64,000 nt of DNA from Hyphomicrobiales bacterium (lineage in GTDB: Bacteria; Pseudomonadota; Alphaproteobacteria; Rhizobiales; Beijerinckiaceae): the NCBI GenBank assembly GCA_027483945.1, contig JAIXTM010000017.1:124001-188000 (forward strand). The letters are read 5' to 3'. The notes beneath the pieces are model-generated. The model made no database searches, was not told the DNA's origin, and worked only from the letters and a program-made list of their open reading frames with translations. The translations under genes were made by a program, and so were the position numbers. Shown piece by piece: positions 45,179-52,956 of this stretch (positions within the stretch are counted from its first letter, which is position 1; every line of letters starts with the position of its first letter).

Positions 45179-45255
45179 GCACCCGTAGCTCAGCTGGATA
45201 GAGCGTTGCCCTCCGAAGGCAAAGGTCACACGTTCGAATCGTGTCGGGTGCGCCA
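45179..45255 (+). tRNA. tRNA-Arg (anticodon CCG), CCA encoded
   Basis: The acceptor GCACCCG/CGGGTGC, D arm, anticodon stem TTGCC/GGCAA around CTCCGAA, and T arm CACACG/CGTGT with TTCGAAT are all present. The anticodon CCG reads CGG. The 3' CCA is encoded. It lies between ampG and the histidine kinase operon; no integrated element follows it. Confidence 0.97.
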
Positions 45256-45329
45256 GCCGTCCCGCCCTGCGGCCGGCATGGCCGTGCGGCCGCCATGGGT
45301 GATGGCCGGCGGCGCGGCGGCCTGACCCC

Positions 45330-46823
45330 GTGCCCAGCGCCCGCTCGATCCTCGCACCCTCCATCCTGCTGCTCGCCGTCGGGTTCTCGGCGCTGCTCGG
45401 CATCGTCGCGATGACGTTCTGGCTCGGCGAGCGGTCGCAGGCCGTGTTCCAGGAGGTGATCGCCGCGCGCGACGCGCGCACCGCAACGGTGGAGCTGCGC
45501 AGCGCGCTCGTCTCCGCCGAAACGAGCCAGCGCGGCTACCTGCTCACCGGCAACCAGATCTATCTCGCCCCGCTCGCGACCTCGCGGGCACGCATTTCGG
45601 ACGAGCTGGAAAAGGTCGCGTCGGCTTTCGCCGCCGAGGCCCGGCTGCAGCCTGCCCTGGCGCGCCTGCGCGCCATCGTGCGGGAGAAGCTGGAGGAGAC
45701 GGACCGGACCATCGCGCTCAAGCGCGAGGGCCAGGACGAGGAGGCCGCCGCCATCGTCCGCACCAATCGCGGCAAGGCCCTGACCGACGAGGCCAACGTC
45801 TTCCTCACCGGCATGATCCGCTCGGTGGATGCGCGCCTCATCGCCGCCGTCGCCGACCAGACGCGGATCGCCGACCTCCTGCGCCAGGCGACGCTCGCCG
45901 GTTTCGCCCTCATCGTCGCGGTGGTCGGCCTCGTGGCCTGGATCGTCGTGCGCTACACCCGCGCGCTCCAGGCGGCGAACCGCGAGGTGCTCGCCTTCAA
46001 CGAGACGCTGGAACAGCGGGTCCGCGACCGGACGGCGGACCTCGCCCGCGCCAACGACGAGATCCAGCGCTTCGCCTACATCGTCACCCACGACCTGCGG
46101 GCGCCGCTGGTCAACATCATGGGCTTCACCGGCGAGGTGGAGAGCGGCATCGCGTCCCTGCGCAAGGCGATGGACGACGCGGCCGCGGGCCGGGGCGACG
46201 CTGCGTCCACCCTCGAGGCGCGCGCCGCTCTCGACGCCGACCTGCCGGAAGCCATCGGCTTCATCCGCTCCTCCACGCGCAAGATGGACGGGCTCATCAG
46301 CGCCATCCTCAAGCTCTCGCGGGAGGGCCGCCGCCGGCTGCGGCCCGAGCCGATCCTGCTGAAGGAATCGGTGGAGGCCGCCCTCGCGGCCCTGCGCCAC
46401 CAGCTGGAGGAGGCGGACGGCGAGGCGACGGTCACCATCGCCGGCGACGGCATCGTCTCCGACCGGATGGCGCTGGACCAGGTGCTCGGCAACCTCCTGG
46501 ACAATGCCGTGAAGTACCGCGTGCGCGGCCGCCCCCTGCGCATCGCGGTCACCGTCGCGCCGCTCGATGACGGGCATGTCGAGATCGCCATCGCCGACAA
46601 TGGCCGCGGCATCGCGGAGGGCGACCACGAGCGGGTATTCGAGCCGTTCCGCCGCGCCGGGATCATCGACACGCCGGGGGAGGGGATCGGCCTCACCCAC
46701 GTGCGCACCATCGTCCGCAATCTCGGTGGCGATATCGCGCTGACCTCTGCTATGGACGTCGGTACGACGTTCCGTATCGTCCTGCCCCGCAGGCTGGACG
46801 TCGCCGAAGGCCCCGCCGCATGA
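45330..46823 (+). CDS. CHASE3 sensor histidine kinase
   Basis: The 497-residue protein uses GTG. It has a membrane helix (about residues 9-28), a CHASE3 periplasmic domain (about 35-180, with SAETSQRGYLLTG near 53-65) and a second helix (about 185-205). A coil leads to HisKA with the phosphoacceptor His254 in VTHDLRAPL, and then HATPase with N box LGNLLDNAVKYR, G1 DNGRGI and G2 GEGIGL. It resembles the phytochrome-like/Cph1 group that uses small single-domain receivers. The next gene is such a receiver, overlapping by ATGA. The stimulus is unknown; CHASE3 domains rarely bind a known ligand. Confidence 0.93.
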   Translation: MPSARSILAPSILLLAVGFSALLGIVAMTFWLGERSQAVFQEVIAARDARTATVELRSALVSAETSQRGYLLTGNQIYLAPLATSRARISDELEKVASAFAAEARLQPALARLRAIVREKLEETDRTIALKREGQDEEAAAIVRTNRGKALTDEANVFLTGMIRSVDARLIAAVADQTRIADLLRQATLAGFALIVAVVGLVAWIVVRYTRALQAANREVLAFNETLEQRVRDRTADLARANDEIQRFAYIVTHDLRAPLVNIMGFTGEVESGIASLRKAMDDAAAGRGDAASTLEARAALDADLPEAIGFIRSSTRKMDGLISAILKLSREGRRRLRPEPILLKESVEAALAALRHQLEEADGEATVTIAGDGIVSDRMALDQVLGNLLDNAVKYRVRGRPLRIAVTVAPLDDGHVEIAIADNGRGIAEGDHERVFEPFRRAGIIDTPGEGIGLTHVRTIVRNLGGDIALTSAMDVGTTFRIVLPRRLDVAEGPAA

Positions 46824-47266
46824 ACCAGCCTTTCGCCCCCGTGACGATCGCGATGATCGAGGACGACGAGGGGCATGCGAGGCTCATCGAGAAGAACATC
46901 CGCCGCGCCGGGATCAGCAACGAGATCGTGCCGCTGAAGGACGGGGCGAGCGCGCTCGCCTTCCTGCTCGGCCCGGACGGCTCGGGCGAGGTCAATGTCG
47001 GCCGGCGTCTGCTCATCCTGCTCGACCTGAACCTGCCGGACATGACGGGGGTGGACATCCTGGCCAAGGTGAAGGCCAACGCCCACCTGAAGCGCACGCC
47101 CGTCGTCGTGCTGACGACCACCGACGACAGCCGCGAGATCAAGACCTGCTACGATCTCGGCGCCAACGTCTATGTCATCAAGCCGCTGGACTATGACGGC
47201 TTCGCCGACGCGATCCGCAAGCTCGGCCTCTTCTTCTCCGTCGTTCAGGTTTCCGAGAACGACTGA
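46820..47266 (+). CDS. single-domain response regulator (Rcp1-like)
   Basis: The 148-residue protein is one receiver domain. The acidic pair EDDE lies near residues 14-17, the phosphoacceptor is Asp69 (LLDLNLPDMTG), Thr lies in VVLTTTDD near residues 96-98, and Lys lies in YVIKPLDY near residue 118. The sub-family (extended alpha4-beta5, IKTCYDLGANVYVIKP) is the Rcp1 group that works with CHASE/phytochrome kinases. It overlaps the kinase gene and lies four bases before the receiver-kinase gene, so it is probably the shuttle between them. Confidence 0.93.
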   Translation: MNQPFAPVTIAMIEDDEGHARLIEKNIRRAGISNEIVPLKDGASALAFLLGPDGSGEVNVGRRLLILLDLNLPDMTGVDILAKVKANAHLKRTPVVVLTTTDDSREIKTCYDLGANVYVIKPLDYDGFADAIRKLGLFFSVVQVSEND

Positions 47267-47270
47267 GCCG

Positions 47271-48320
47271 ATGAGTTCCGCGCCGATCCGTGTCCTCTAC
47301 GTCGACGACGACCTGGCGCTCGTGCGCCTCGTCCAGAAGACGCTCGCGCGCCGCAACATCGCCGTAGAGCCGATCGCCGATCCGGCCGAGGCGGTGGCCC
47401 GCGTCGCGGCCGGCGGCGCCGACATCGTCGCGCTCGACCATTATCTCTCCGACACGACGGGGCTGGAACTCCTGAAGGCCTTCGTCGCGCTGGAGAACCC
47501 GCCGCCCGTCATCTACGTCACCGGCTCCTCCGAGATGAGCGTCGCGGTCGCCGCCCTGAAGATCGGCGCCGTCGATTTCGTGCCCAAGACCGTGGGCGAC
47601 GATTTCCTCGTCCTGCTCGGCTCCTCCATCGAGCAGGCGGTGGAGAAGGCGCGGCTCATGGCGGAGAAGGAGGCGGCCCAGCGCGAGGTCGCCCGCGCCC
47701 GCGACCGGGCCGAGCTGCTGCTCGCCGAGGTCAATCACCGCGTCGCCAACAGCCTCGCGCTCGCCGCCTCCATGGTGCAGCTCCAGGCCAAGGGCACGAC
47801 CAGCGAGGAGGCGCGTCACGCCTTGCAGGAGACGCAGGCGCGCATCACCGCCATCGCCCTCGTCCACCAGCGGCTCTACACGTCGGGAGACGTGCGGCAG
47901 GTGGCGCTCGACGAATATCTGGCGGGCCTCCTCGACCATCTGGCGGCCATGATGCGGTCCGAGGGCTACGGCGCCGCGCTCGTGCGCTCGCTGGAGCCCA
48001 TCGCCTTGATGACCGATGCCAGCGTCAATCTCGGCATCGTCGTCACCGAATGGGTCGTGAACGCCTTCAAATACGCCTATCCGAACGGTGCCGGCGAGAT
48101 CCGCGTGCGGCTCGCCCGCCGGGCCGACGGACAGGTCGAGCTCAGCGTGGAGGATGACGGCGTCGGTCGCGGCGCCGGCGTCGCCAACGGCACCGGCCTC
48201 GGGACGCGCATCGTCAAGGCGGTGGCGGCGACGCTGCGGGCGGAGGTCGCCTATCTCGCCGGCAATCCCGGCACGATCGCGCGGCTGATCTTCCCGCTTC
48301 AGGAAAGGGCGACGCCATGA
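47271..48320 (+). CDS. hybrid receiver-HisKA_2/HWE-type histidine kinase
   Basis: The 349-residue cytoplasmic protein begins with a receiver (about residues 6-125, phosphoacceptor Asp56 in ALDHYLSD). A short coil (about 122-150) leads to a HisKA_2 dimerisation domain with His156 in EVNHRVANSL, the mark of the HPK11/HWE-related kinases, and an HATPase with NAFKYAYP and DDGVGRG motifs. I start at 47271, after a weak box. With the two preceding genes it forms a phosphorelay of kinase, receiver and receiver-kinase. Its last codons overlap the ATG of a periplasmic binding protein, an unusual partner for such an operon. Confidence 0.92.
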   Translation: MSSAPIRVLYVDDDLALVRLVQKTLARRNIAVEPIADPAEAVARVAAGGADIVALDHYLSDTTGLELLKAFVALENPPPVIYVTGSSEMSVAVAALKIGAVDFVPKTVGDDFLVLLGSSIEQAVEKARLMAEKEAAQREVARARDRAELLLAEVNHRVANSLALAASMVQLQAKGTTSEEARHALQETQARITAIALVHQRLYTSGDVRQVALDEYLAGLLDHLAAMMRSEGYGAALVRSLEPIALMTDASVNLGIVVTEWVVNAFKYAYPNGAGEIRVRLARRADGQVELSVEDDGVGRGAGVANGTGLGTRIVKAVAATLRAEVAYLAGNPGTIARLIFPLQERATP

Positions 48321-49483
48321 GACGGGTGGTACGGACCGGGACCGGAAAGGGTATCCGGCGCTTCGGCGCGGCCTTCGCGCTCGCAGCGATGATGGCGGCC
48401 TCCGGCGCGGCCGCGCAGGACGGTCCGCCCGGCATCACGCGGCCCGTCGTCCTGCCGCCTTTCGACCGCAACGCGCCGGCCTGCACGCGGCCGCCGGGCC
48501 TGGAGAAGGTCCTCGCCTTCGCCCAGGACAACGAGCGCGACTTCATGCGCGGCGTCTCCTACGGCCTGCGCCGCGCGGCGGAGAAGCGGGGGCTCGCCTA
48601 CAAGGTCGAGCTCGCGGGCAACGACGCTGGCCGGATGGTCGAGCAATTGCGGGCGCTGCTCGCGGCGCGCACCGGCGCCGTCGTCATCGCCCCGGTGGAT
48701 TCCGTCGCTTCGGCGCCGCGCCTGCGCGAACTGATCTGGAGCGGCGCCTATGTCGGCACGGTCGTGCCGCCGCCCGCCGTCTCGCTCCTCAACGCGCCGC
48801 AATATCTGACCGGCAAGGCGCTCGGCGACGCCGCGGCGGACTATATCCGCACCCGCCTCGGCGGACGGGCGAGCGTCGTCCTCCTCACCCATGACAGCCT
48901 GGAATTCCTGGCGCCGCGCTTCACCGCCATGCGCGACGCGCTGCGCGAGCTGCCCGGCGTCACCATCGTCGCCGACATATCCCCCGTCACCGTCGACAAG
49001 GCGGGCGGCTTCGCCATGATGCAGACCATCCTCCTCGCCAACCCGGACGTCGACGTCGTCCTCGGCGCCGACACGGTTGTCCTCGGCGCGCTCGATGCGG
49101 CGCGCGCGGCAGGCCGCGCCCGCCCGGACCAGTTCTTCGGCGGCATCGACGGCGAGCCGGAGGCCGTCGCCGAACTGAAGGCCAAAGGATCGCCCTACAA
49201 GGCGAGCGTGGCGCTGGCCTCCCCGGTCTTCGGCTATGCGATGGGCCAGCACGCCGCCGACTGGCTGGAGGGCAAGTCGATCCCGCAGGCCATGGACATC
49301 CTGCCGCGCACGCTCACCGCCGAGACGATCGCGCAATACGAGCGCGATCTGGTTGAGCCGGACGGCGTCTATGCCGATCCGCGCCGGCGCGACGCCTACC
49401 TGAAGATGTACGGCAACATCTGCTACGACACCCGCGACCGCTACATCGCCTTCCCCTGGTCGTCGGAAGCCCGCCAGCCCTGA
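48317..49483 (+). CDS. periplasmic binding protein (type I sugar-binding-like), operonic with two-component genes
   Basis: The 388-residue protein has a signal peptide (about residues 1-35) and a two-lobed Peripla_BP_4-like fold of the ribose/autoinducer type. Recognisable are VLAFAQDNERDFMRGVSYGLR near residues 58-78, AVVIAPVDS near residue 118 and FFGGIDGEPEAV near residue 274. ABC permease and ATPase genes are absent from the neighbourhood. It starts within the receiver-kinase stop (ATGA), so it is made with the signalling proteins. Known parallels, such as LuxP and TorT, use a binding protein as co-sensor for a kinase. The ligand is unknown. Confidence 0.82.
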   Translation: MRRVVRTGTGKGIRRFGAAFALAAMMAASGAAAQDGPPGITRPVVLPPFDRNAPACTRPPGLEKVLAFAQDNERDFMRGVSYGLRRAAEKRGLAYKVELAGNDAGRMVEQLRALLAARTGAVVIAPVDSVASAPRLRELIWSGAYVGTVVPPPAVSLLNAPQYLTGKALGDAAADYIRTRLGGRASVVLLTHDSLEFLAPRFTAMRDALRELPGVTIVADISPVTVDKAGGFAMMQTILLANPDVDVVLGADTVVLGALDAARAAGRARPDQFFGGIDGEPEAVAELKAKGSPYKASVALASPVFGYAMGQHAADWLEGKSIPQAMDILPRTLTAETIAQYERDLVEPDGVYADPRRRDAYLKMYGNICYDTRDRYIAFPWSSEARQP

Positions 49484-49493
49484 GGGCGCGTCC

Positions 49494-50192
49494 TCACTCC
49501 GCGTCGTAGACGCAGCGGAAGCCGACATAGAGCGCGTAGAAGTCCGCCGCCTTCCATTGCGGCGCCCCGGCGCGCGTCTGGTCGGGGCCGTACCACCAGG
49601 AGCCGCCGGCGGTGAGGGCGTCGTCGCCCCGCCGGTCCGCCAGCCATTCCCAGACATTGCCGCCCATGTCGTTGAGGCCGTTGATTCCGGGCTTCGTCGT
49701 GCCCACCGCCACATGGGCGCGGCGGTTGTTGTTCATGCCCTCCGGCCGGTCGCCCACGGGATAGGGATAGGTGCGGCCCCGGACGAAGCCGTCCGCCGGT
49801 TCGGCCCGCTGCTCGGTGAAGGCGGCCTCGGTCCATTCCGCCCGCGTCGGCAGCCGACCGCCGGCCGCCGCGCAAAAGCGGGAGGCCTCGTGCCAGGTCA
49901 CGTGGACCGCCGGCTCGTCGTCGGCGCCGGGCTGCCCCTGCGGACGCTCATAGGTCCAGCCCCGCCGCCGCGTCCAGCCGGCCGCGAATTCGAAGCCGCC
50001 GCCGTCCCGCTCCGCCGCGCTGGTCAGGCCCGAGGCGCGGGCGAAGGCGCGGAACCGGCCGATCGTCACCTCGGTCCGGTCGATGGCGATCCTGCCCACC
50101 CGCACCCGCTCGGCGGCGTCGGCCGCCATCGGCAGGCCGGCTGTCAGGATGGCGGCGAACAGGGCCGCGGTAACGGATGATGACGAACGCAT
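49494..50192 (-). CDS. formylglycine-generating-enzyme-like (SUMF1) protein, non-catalytic type
   Basis: The 232-residue protein has a signal peptide (about residues 1-27) and an FGE-sulfatase fold with the hallmarks PAVHVTWHEASRFCAAAGGRLPTRAEW near residues 93-119, GGNVWEW near 178-184 and YVGFRC near 222. True FGE enzymes carry a copper-binding Cys pair in the segment after GGS; here that region reads GGSWWYGPDQTRAGAP with no cysteine. It therefore probably binds a ligand or has another role, as many SUMF1-like proteins do. It faces the binding-protein gene tail to tail. Confidence 0.88.
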   Translation of the reverse strand: MRSSSSVTAALFAAILTAGLPMAADAAERVRVGRIAIDRTEVTIGRFRAFARASGLTSAAERDGGGFEFAAGWTRRRGWTYERPQGQPGADDEPAVHVTWHEASRFCAAAGGRLPTRAEWTEAAFTEQRAEPADGFVRGRTYPYPVGDRPEGMNNNRRAHVAVGTTKPGINGLNDMGGNVWEWLADRRGDDALTAGGSWWYGPDQTRAGAPQWKAADFYALYVGFRCVYDAE

Positions 50193-50297
50193 GGCATGTC
50201 CCTTCCCGTCTCGTGATAGCGCCAGCCCGGGCCGGCCGCCACAAGCCGGCGGACGGCTGGGCGTCCGCCGGCATCTGTCCTGCAGGGCCTCCGGACG

Positions 50298-51389
50298 TTA
50301 CGTGAGCCGCTGGCGCAGCTGTGCCTGCGCGCGCCGGATGATGCCCTGGTACTGGGCCTGCTTGTCCGGATACCAGGGCAGGGAGGAGAGGGTGTTGAAC
50401 CCGGCAATGCCCTCCATGTGCCGCACCATCCGCTGGCGCATCGCCTGGTCGGGCAGCGGCCCGCGCAGCGTCGCCACGTTCTCCACAGCATGGGCCGGGT
50501 TGGAGGTCCCGGTCAGGACGGTGGTCACGGCCGGGTTGGACATGACCCACTTGATGAAGAACTGCGCCCAGGTCGTGGCGCCGAATTCCCGCGCGAAATC
50601 CGGCACCGGCTGGTTGCCGACCACCTTGTGCAGGCGGCCCTTCTCCAGCGCCATGTTGACGAAGACGCCGACGCCCTTGTCGGCGGCCGCCTTCAGCAGC
50701 CGGTCCTCGGCGCCCCGGTTGAAGATCGAGTAATTGACCTGCACGAAGTCGAGCTGGTCCCGCTCCACCAGGTCCGCCAGGATCGGGTGATAGGGGTTCT
50801 CGTGGTGGGACGCGCCGACATAGCGGATGCGGCCCTCCTTCTTCCACGCGCGCAGGATTGGCAGCGCCACGTCCACGTTGACGAGGCTGTGGCAGAACAT
50901 CAGCTCCATGCGCGAGCGCCAGAGCCGCGTCAGCGACTGCTCGAAGCTCTGCAGCGCGTGGCTCTCGTCGGCCAGGAAGTCGCCGGTCGACCAGATCTTG
51001 TTGCTGATGAAGACCCTGTCCGTCGCGCCGAAGGCGCTCAGGAACGCGCCGGTCGAGACCTCCCCGGTCCCGTACAGCGGGGACGTGTCGACGACGCCGA
51101 CGCCGGCATCGAGATAGGTCTTGGTGATGTCCCGCAGATGGTCGCGGTTGGCGCCGGGGAGGAGGTCGAAGGTCAGGAACGTGCCGAGGCCGAGGGCGGT
51201 CAGCGCGTCCTGCGCCTTGCCGGGCCTGCGGATGATGACGGGCCGCGGATCGGCCGCCGGGCCGCTCTGCGCCTGCGCCGTCTGCGCTCCGCCGATCCCG
51301 CCCGTGGCGGAGGCGATGGCGCCGGCGGCGGCCGCGCCGAGGATCGTGCGGCGGTTGGCTGTGGGTCCCTCATGGGGCTGACGAGGCAT
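50298..51389 (-). CDS. Tat-exported aldo/keto reductase
   Basis: I start at 51389, preceded by CAGGAG; the ATG at 51407 lies before that box. The 363-residue protein has a Tat signal (NRRTILGAAAAG near residues 11-22, with the twin arginine), so it is folded in the cytoplasm and exported. The aldo/keto reductase barrel follows, with the catalytic Asp and Tyr in VVDTSPLYGTGE near residues 99-110, the Lys in ISNKIW near residue 128, and a His in FCHSLVNVD near residue 163. Export of this NAD(P)H-type fold to the periplasm is uncommon. A family of PhoA/YajO-like exported AKRs is known. Divergent from an AraC regulator, which may control it. Confidence 0.88.
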   Translation of the reverse strand: MPRQPHEGPTANRRTILGAAAAGAIASATGGIGGAQTAQAQSGPAADPRPVIIRRPGKAQDALTALGLGTFLTFDLLPGANRDHLRDITKTYLDAGVGVVDTSPLYGTGEVSTGAFLSAFGATDRVFISNKIWSTGDFLADESHALQSFEQSLTRLWRSRMELMFCHSLVNVDVALPILRAWKKEGRIRYVGASHHENPYHPILADLVERDQLDFVQVNYSIFNRGAEDRLLKAAADKGVGVFVNMALEKGRLHKVVGNQPVPDFAREFGATTWAQFFIKWVMSNPAVTTVLTGTSNPAHAVENVATLRGPLPDQAMRQRMVRHMEGIAGFNTLSSLPWYPDKQAQYQGIIRRAQAQLRQRLT

Positions 51390-51573
51390 GTTTGGCTCCT
51401 GGCTCATGGGTCGCGCCCTGGGCGGCTCGAACCGGCCCCCCGCGGCGCTGCCGGGAACCTATGGGCGGGCAGGGAGGGCGTCGCGCGGCTTCCTGACCGG
51501 ATTGCCGCGATCGTGACCCAACCTGCGCGCCGGCTTTGCTAGGTTCGCCGCCGCTGCAACGGAAGGAACCGCC

Positions 51574-52437
51574 TTGTCTGCCACTTCGACGTTTCCGGCC
51601 CGGTTGACCTCCCAGCCGGAAGGCCTGCGGCGCTGCGGCTGGGAGGGCGGCGCCTTCACCACGGCCTACCGGCCGCCGACGCGGCTGGTGGAGGGCGAGA
51701 TCCGCTCCCCCAGCCATCTCGTCATGGCGACCCTGCGCGGCGGCGCGGACCGGCACGAGATACGCACCGACGAAGGCCACCGCTATGACGGGCCGGACCG
51801 GCCGGGCACGATCTCGTTCCTGCCGGCCGGCTGCGCGCGCAGCCTGCGCCTGCACGGCGTCGAATGGCGCTGGGCGACGATCTCCCTCGGCGCGGACTGG
51901 GACGGCGCGGCCGTCCTGCGCGGGCTGCGGCCCTTCAGCGGCGTCGAGGACGGCTTCGTGCAGGGCCTCCTCGCCGAATTCGAGCGGCTCGACGCCCTTG
52001 ACGGCGGCCTCGACAGCGTCTGGCGCGACAGCATGCTGGCGGCGCTCATGGCCTATATCGGCCGGCGCTATGGCGGCGCCTCCGCCCCGGCGCCGGGACG
52101 CGCGGCGCTGGCGCCCTGGCAGGTGCGACGCGTCGACGAGATGATCGCGGACCAGATGTCCGGCGAACTGCGCATCGCCGATCTCGCCGCCGCCTGCGGC
52201 CTGTCGGAGGGCCACTTCCATCGCGCCTTCCGCGCCGCGACGGGCTCGACGCCGCTCCAGCACGTCAATGCGCGCCGGGTCGACGCGGCCCGGCAATGGC
52301 TCGTCCGCACCGACCTCTCCGTCGGCACGATCGCCTTCAAGGTCGGCTTCGTCAGCGCCAGCCATTTCGCCCGGATCTTCCGGCAGGCGACGGGCCGCGC
52401 CCCGCTCGCCTTCCGCCGCGCCTACAAGGTGCGCTGA
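51574..52437 (+). CDS. AraC family transcriptional regulator
   Basis: The 287-residue protein uses TTG at 51574, supported by GGAAGG at 51561. The N-terminal cupin-like sensing domain covers about residues 1-170. The AraC double helix-turn-helix lies at about 190-287 (LRIADLAAACGLSEGHFHRAF, then VGTIAFKVGFVSASHFARIF). Such regulators usually activate a neighbouring operon in response to a small molecule. Here the divergent exported aldo/keto reductase is the likeliest target, with 184 bases between the two starts. I do not see a convincing repeated operator there. Confidence 0.92.
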   Translation: MSATSTFPARLTSQPEGLRRCGWEGGAFTTAYRPPTRLVEGEIRSPSHLVMATLRGGADRHEIRTDEGHRYDGPDRPGTISFLPAGCARSLRLHGVEWRWATISLGADWDGAAVLRGLRPFSGVEDGFVQGLLAEFERLDALDGGLDSVWRDSMLAALMAYIGRRYGGASAPAPGRAALAPWQVRRVDEMIADQMSGELRIADLAAACGLSEGHFHRAFRAATGSTPLQHVNARRVDAARQWLVRTDLSVGTIAFKVGFVSASHFARIFRQATGRAPLAFRRAYKVR

Positions 52438-52483
52438 CCGCCGCTTCGGAGGGGCGCCAGAGGAGCCGTCCCGGGAGCCTTCC

Positions 52484-52915
52484 ATGCCGATGCCGAACGA
52501 ATATCAGCACGCCTGCGAGGATTTCGACCGCTTCCTGACGCGGGCGCGGGATGAGGCCGGGCTCGCCACCCGGAACCAGACCTACACGATGGTTGAGGGC
52601 GTTCTCGTCGTCTTCCGGCGCCGGCTGACGATGGCGCAGGCCATCGCCTTCGCCGGGGCCCTGCCGCCCATGCTGCGGGCGCTGTTCGTCGCCGACTGGC
52701 ACATCGGCGAGCCGGTCCGGCCTTTCGCCGACCGGGCTGCCCTGACGCGAGAGGTGCAGGCGCTGCGCCGGCACCATAATTTCGCGCCAGAGAACGCCAT
52801 CGCGGCGGTGGCGGCCGCACTCTGGCACGTCGCCGACCGGCCGCGGCTCCAGGCCTGCCTCGCCGCCCTGCCGCCGGAAGCGGCCGCCTTCTGGGCCGCC
52901 GACGAAGGGGGCTGA
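52484..52915 (+). CDS. DUF2267 family protein
   Basis: I start at 52484; the longer frame runs inside the AraC gene. The 143-residue cytoplasmic protein has one DUF2267 module, an all-helical domain with the conserved MVEGVLVVFRRRLTMAQAIAFAGALPPMLRALFVADWH-like region around residues 36-73. Many DUF2267 proteins carry two repeats; this one has one full repeat and a shorter C-terminal helical part. Its function is unknown, although related genes are often stress-induced. It lies 46 bases after the AraC gene and 41 bases before the binding protein of the sensory module. Confidence 0.8.
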   Translation: MPMPNEYQHACEDFDRFLTRARDEAGLATRNQTYTMVEGVLVVFRRRLTMAQAIAFAGALPPMLRALFVADWHIGEPVRPFADRAALTREVQALRRHHNFAPENAIAAVAAALWHVADRPRLQACLAALPPEAAAFWAADEGG

Positions 52916-52956
52916 CCGGCAGCCGAACATCAATCGTCTCCGGCGGCGCTTGGTGT

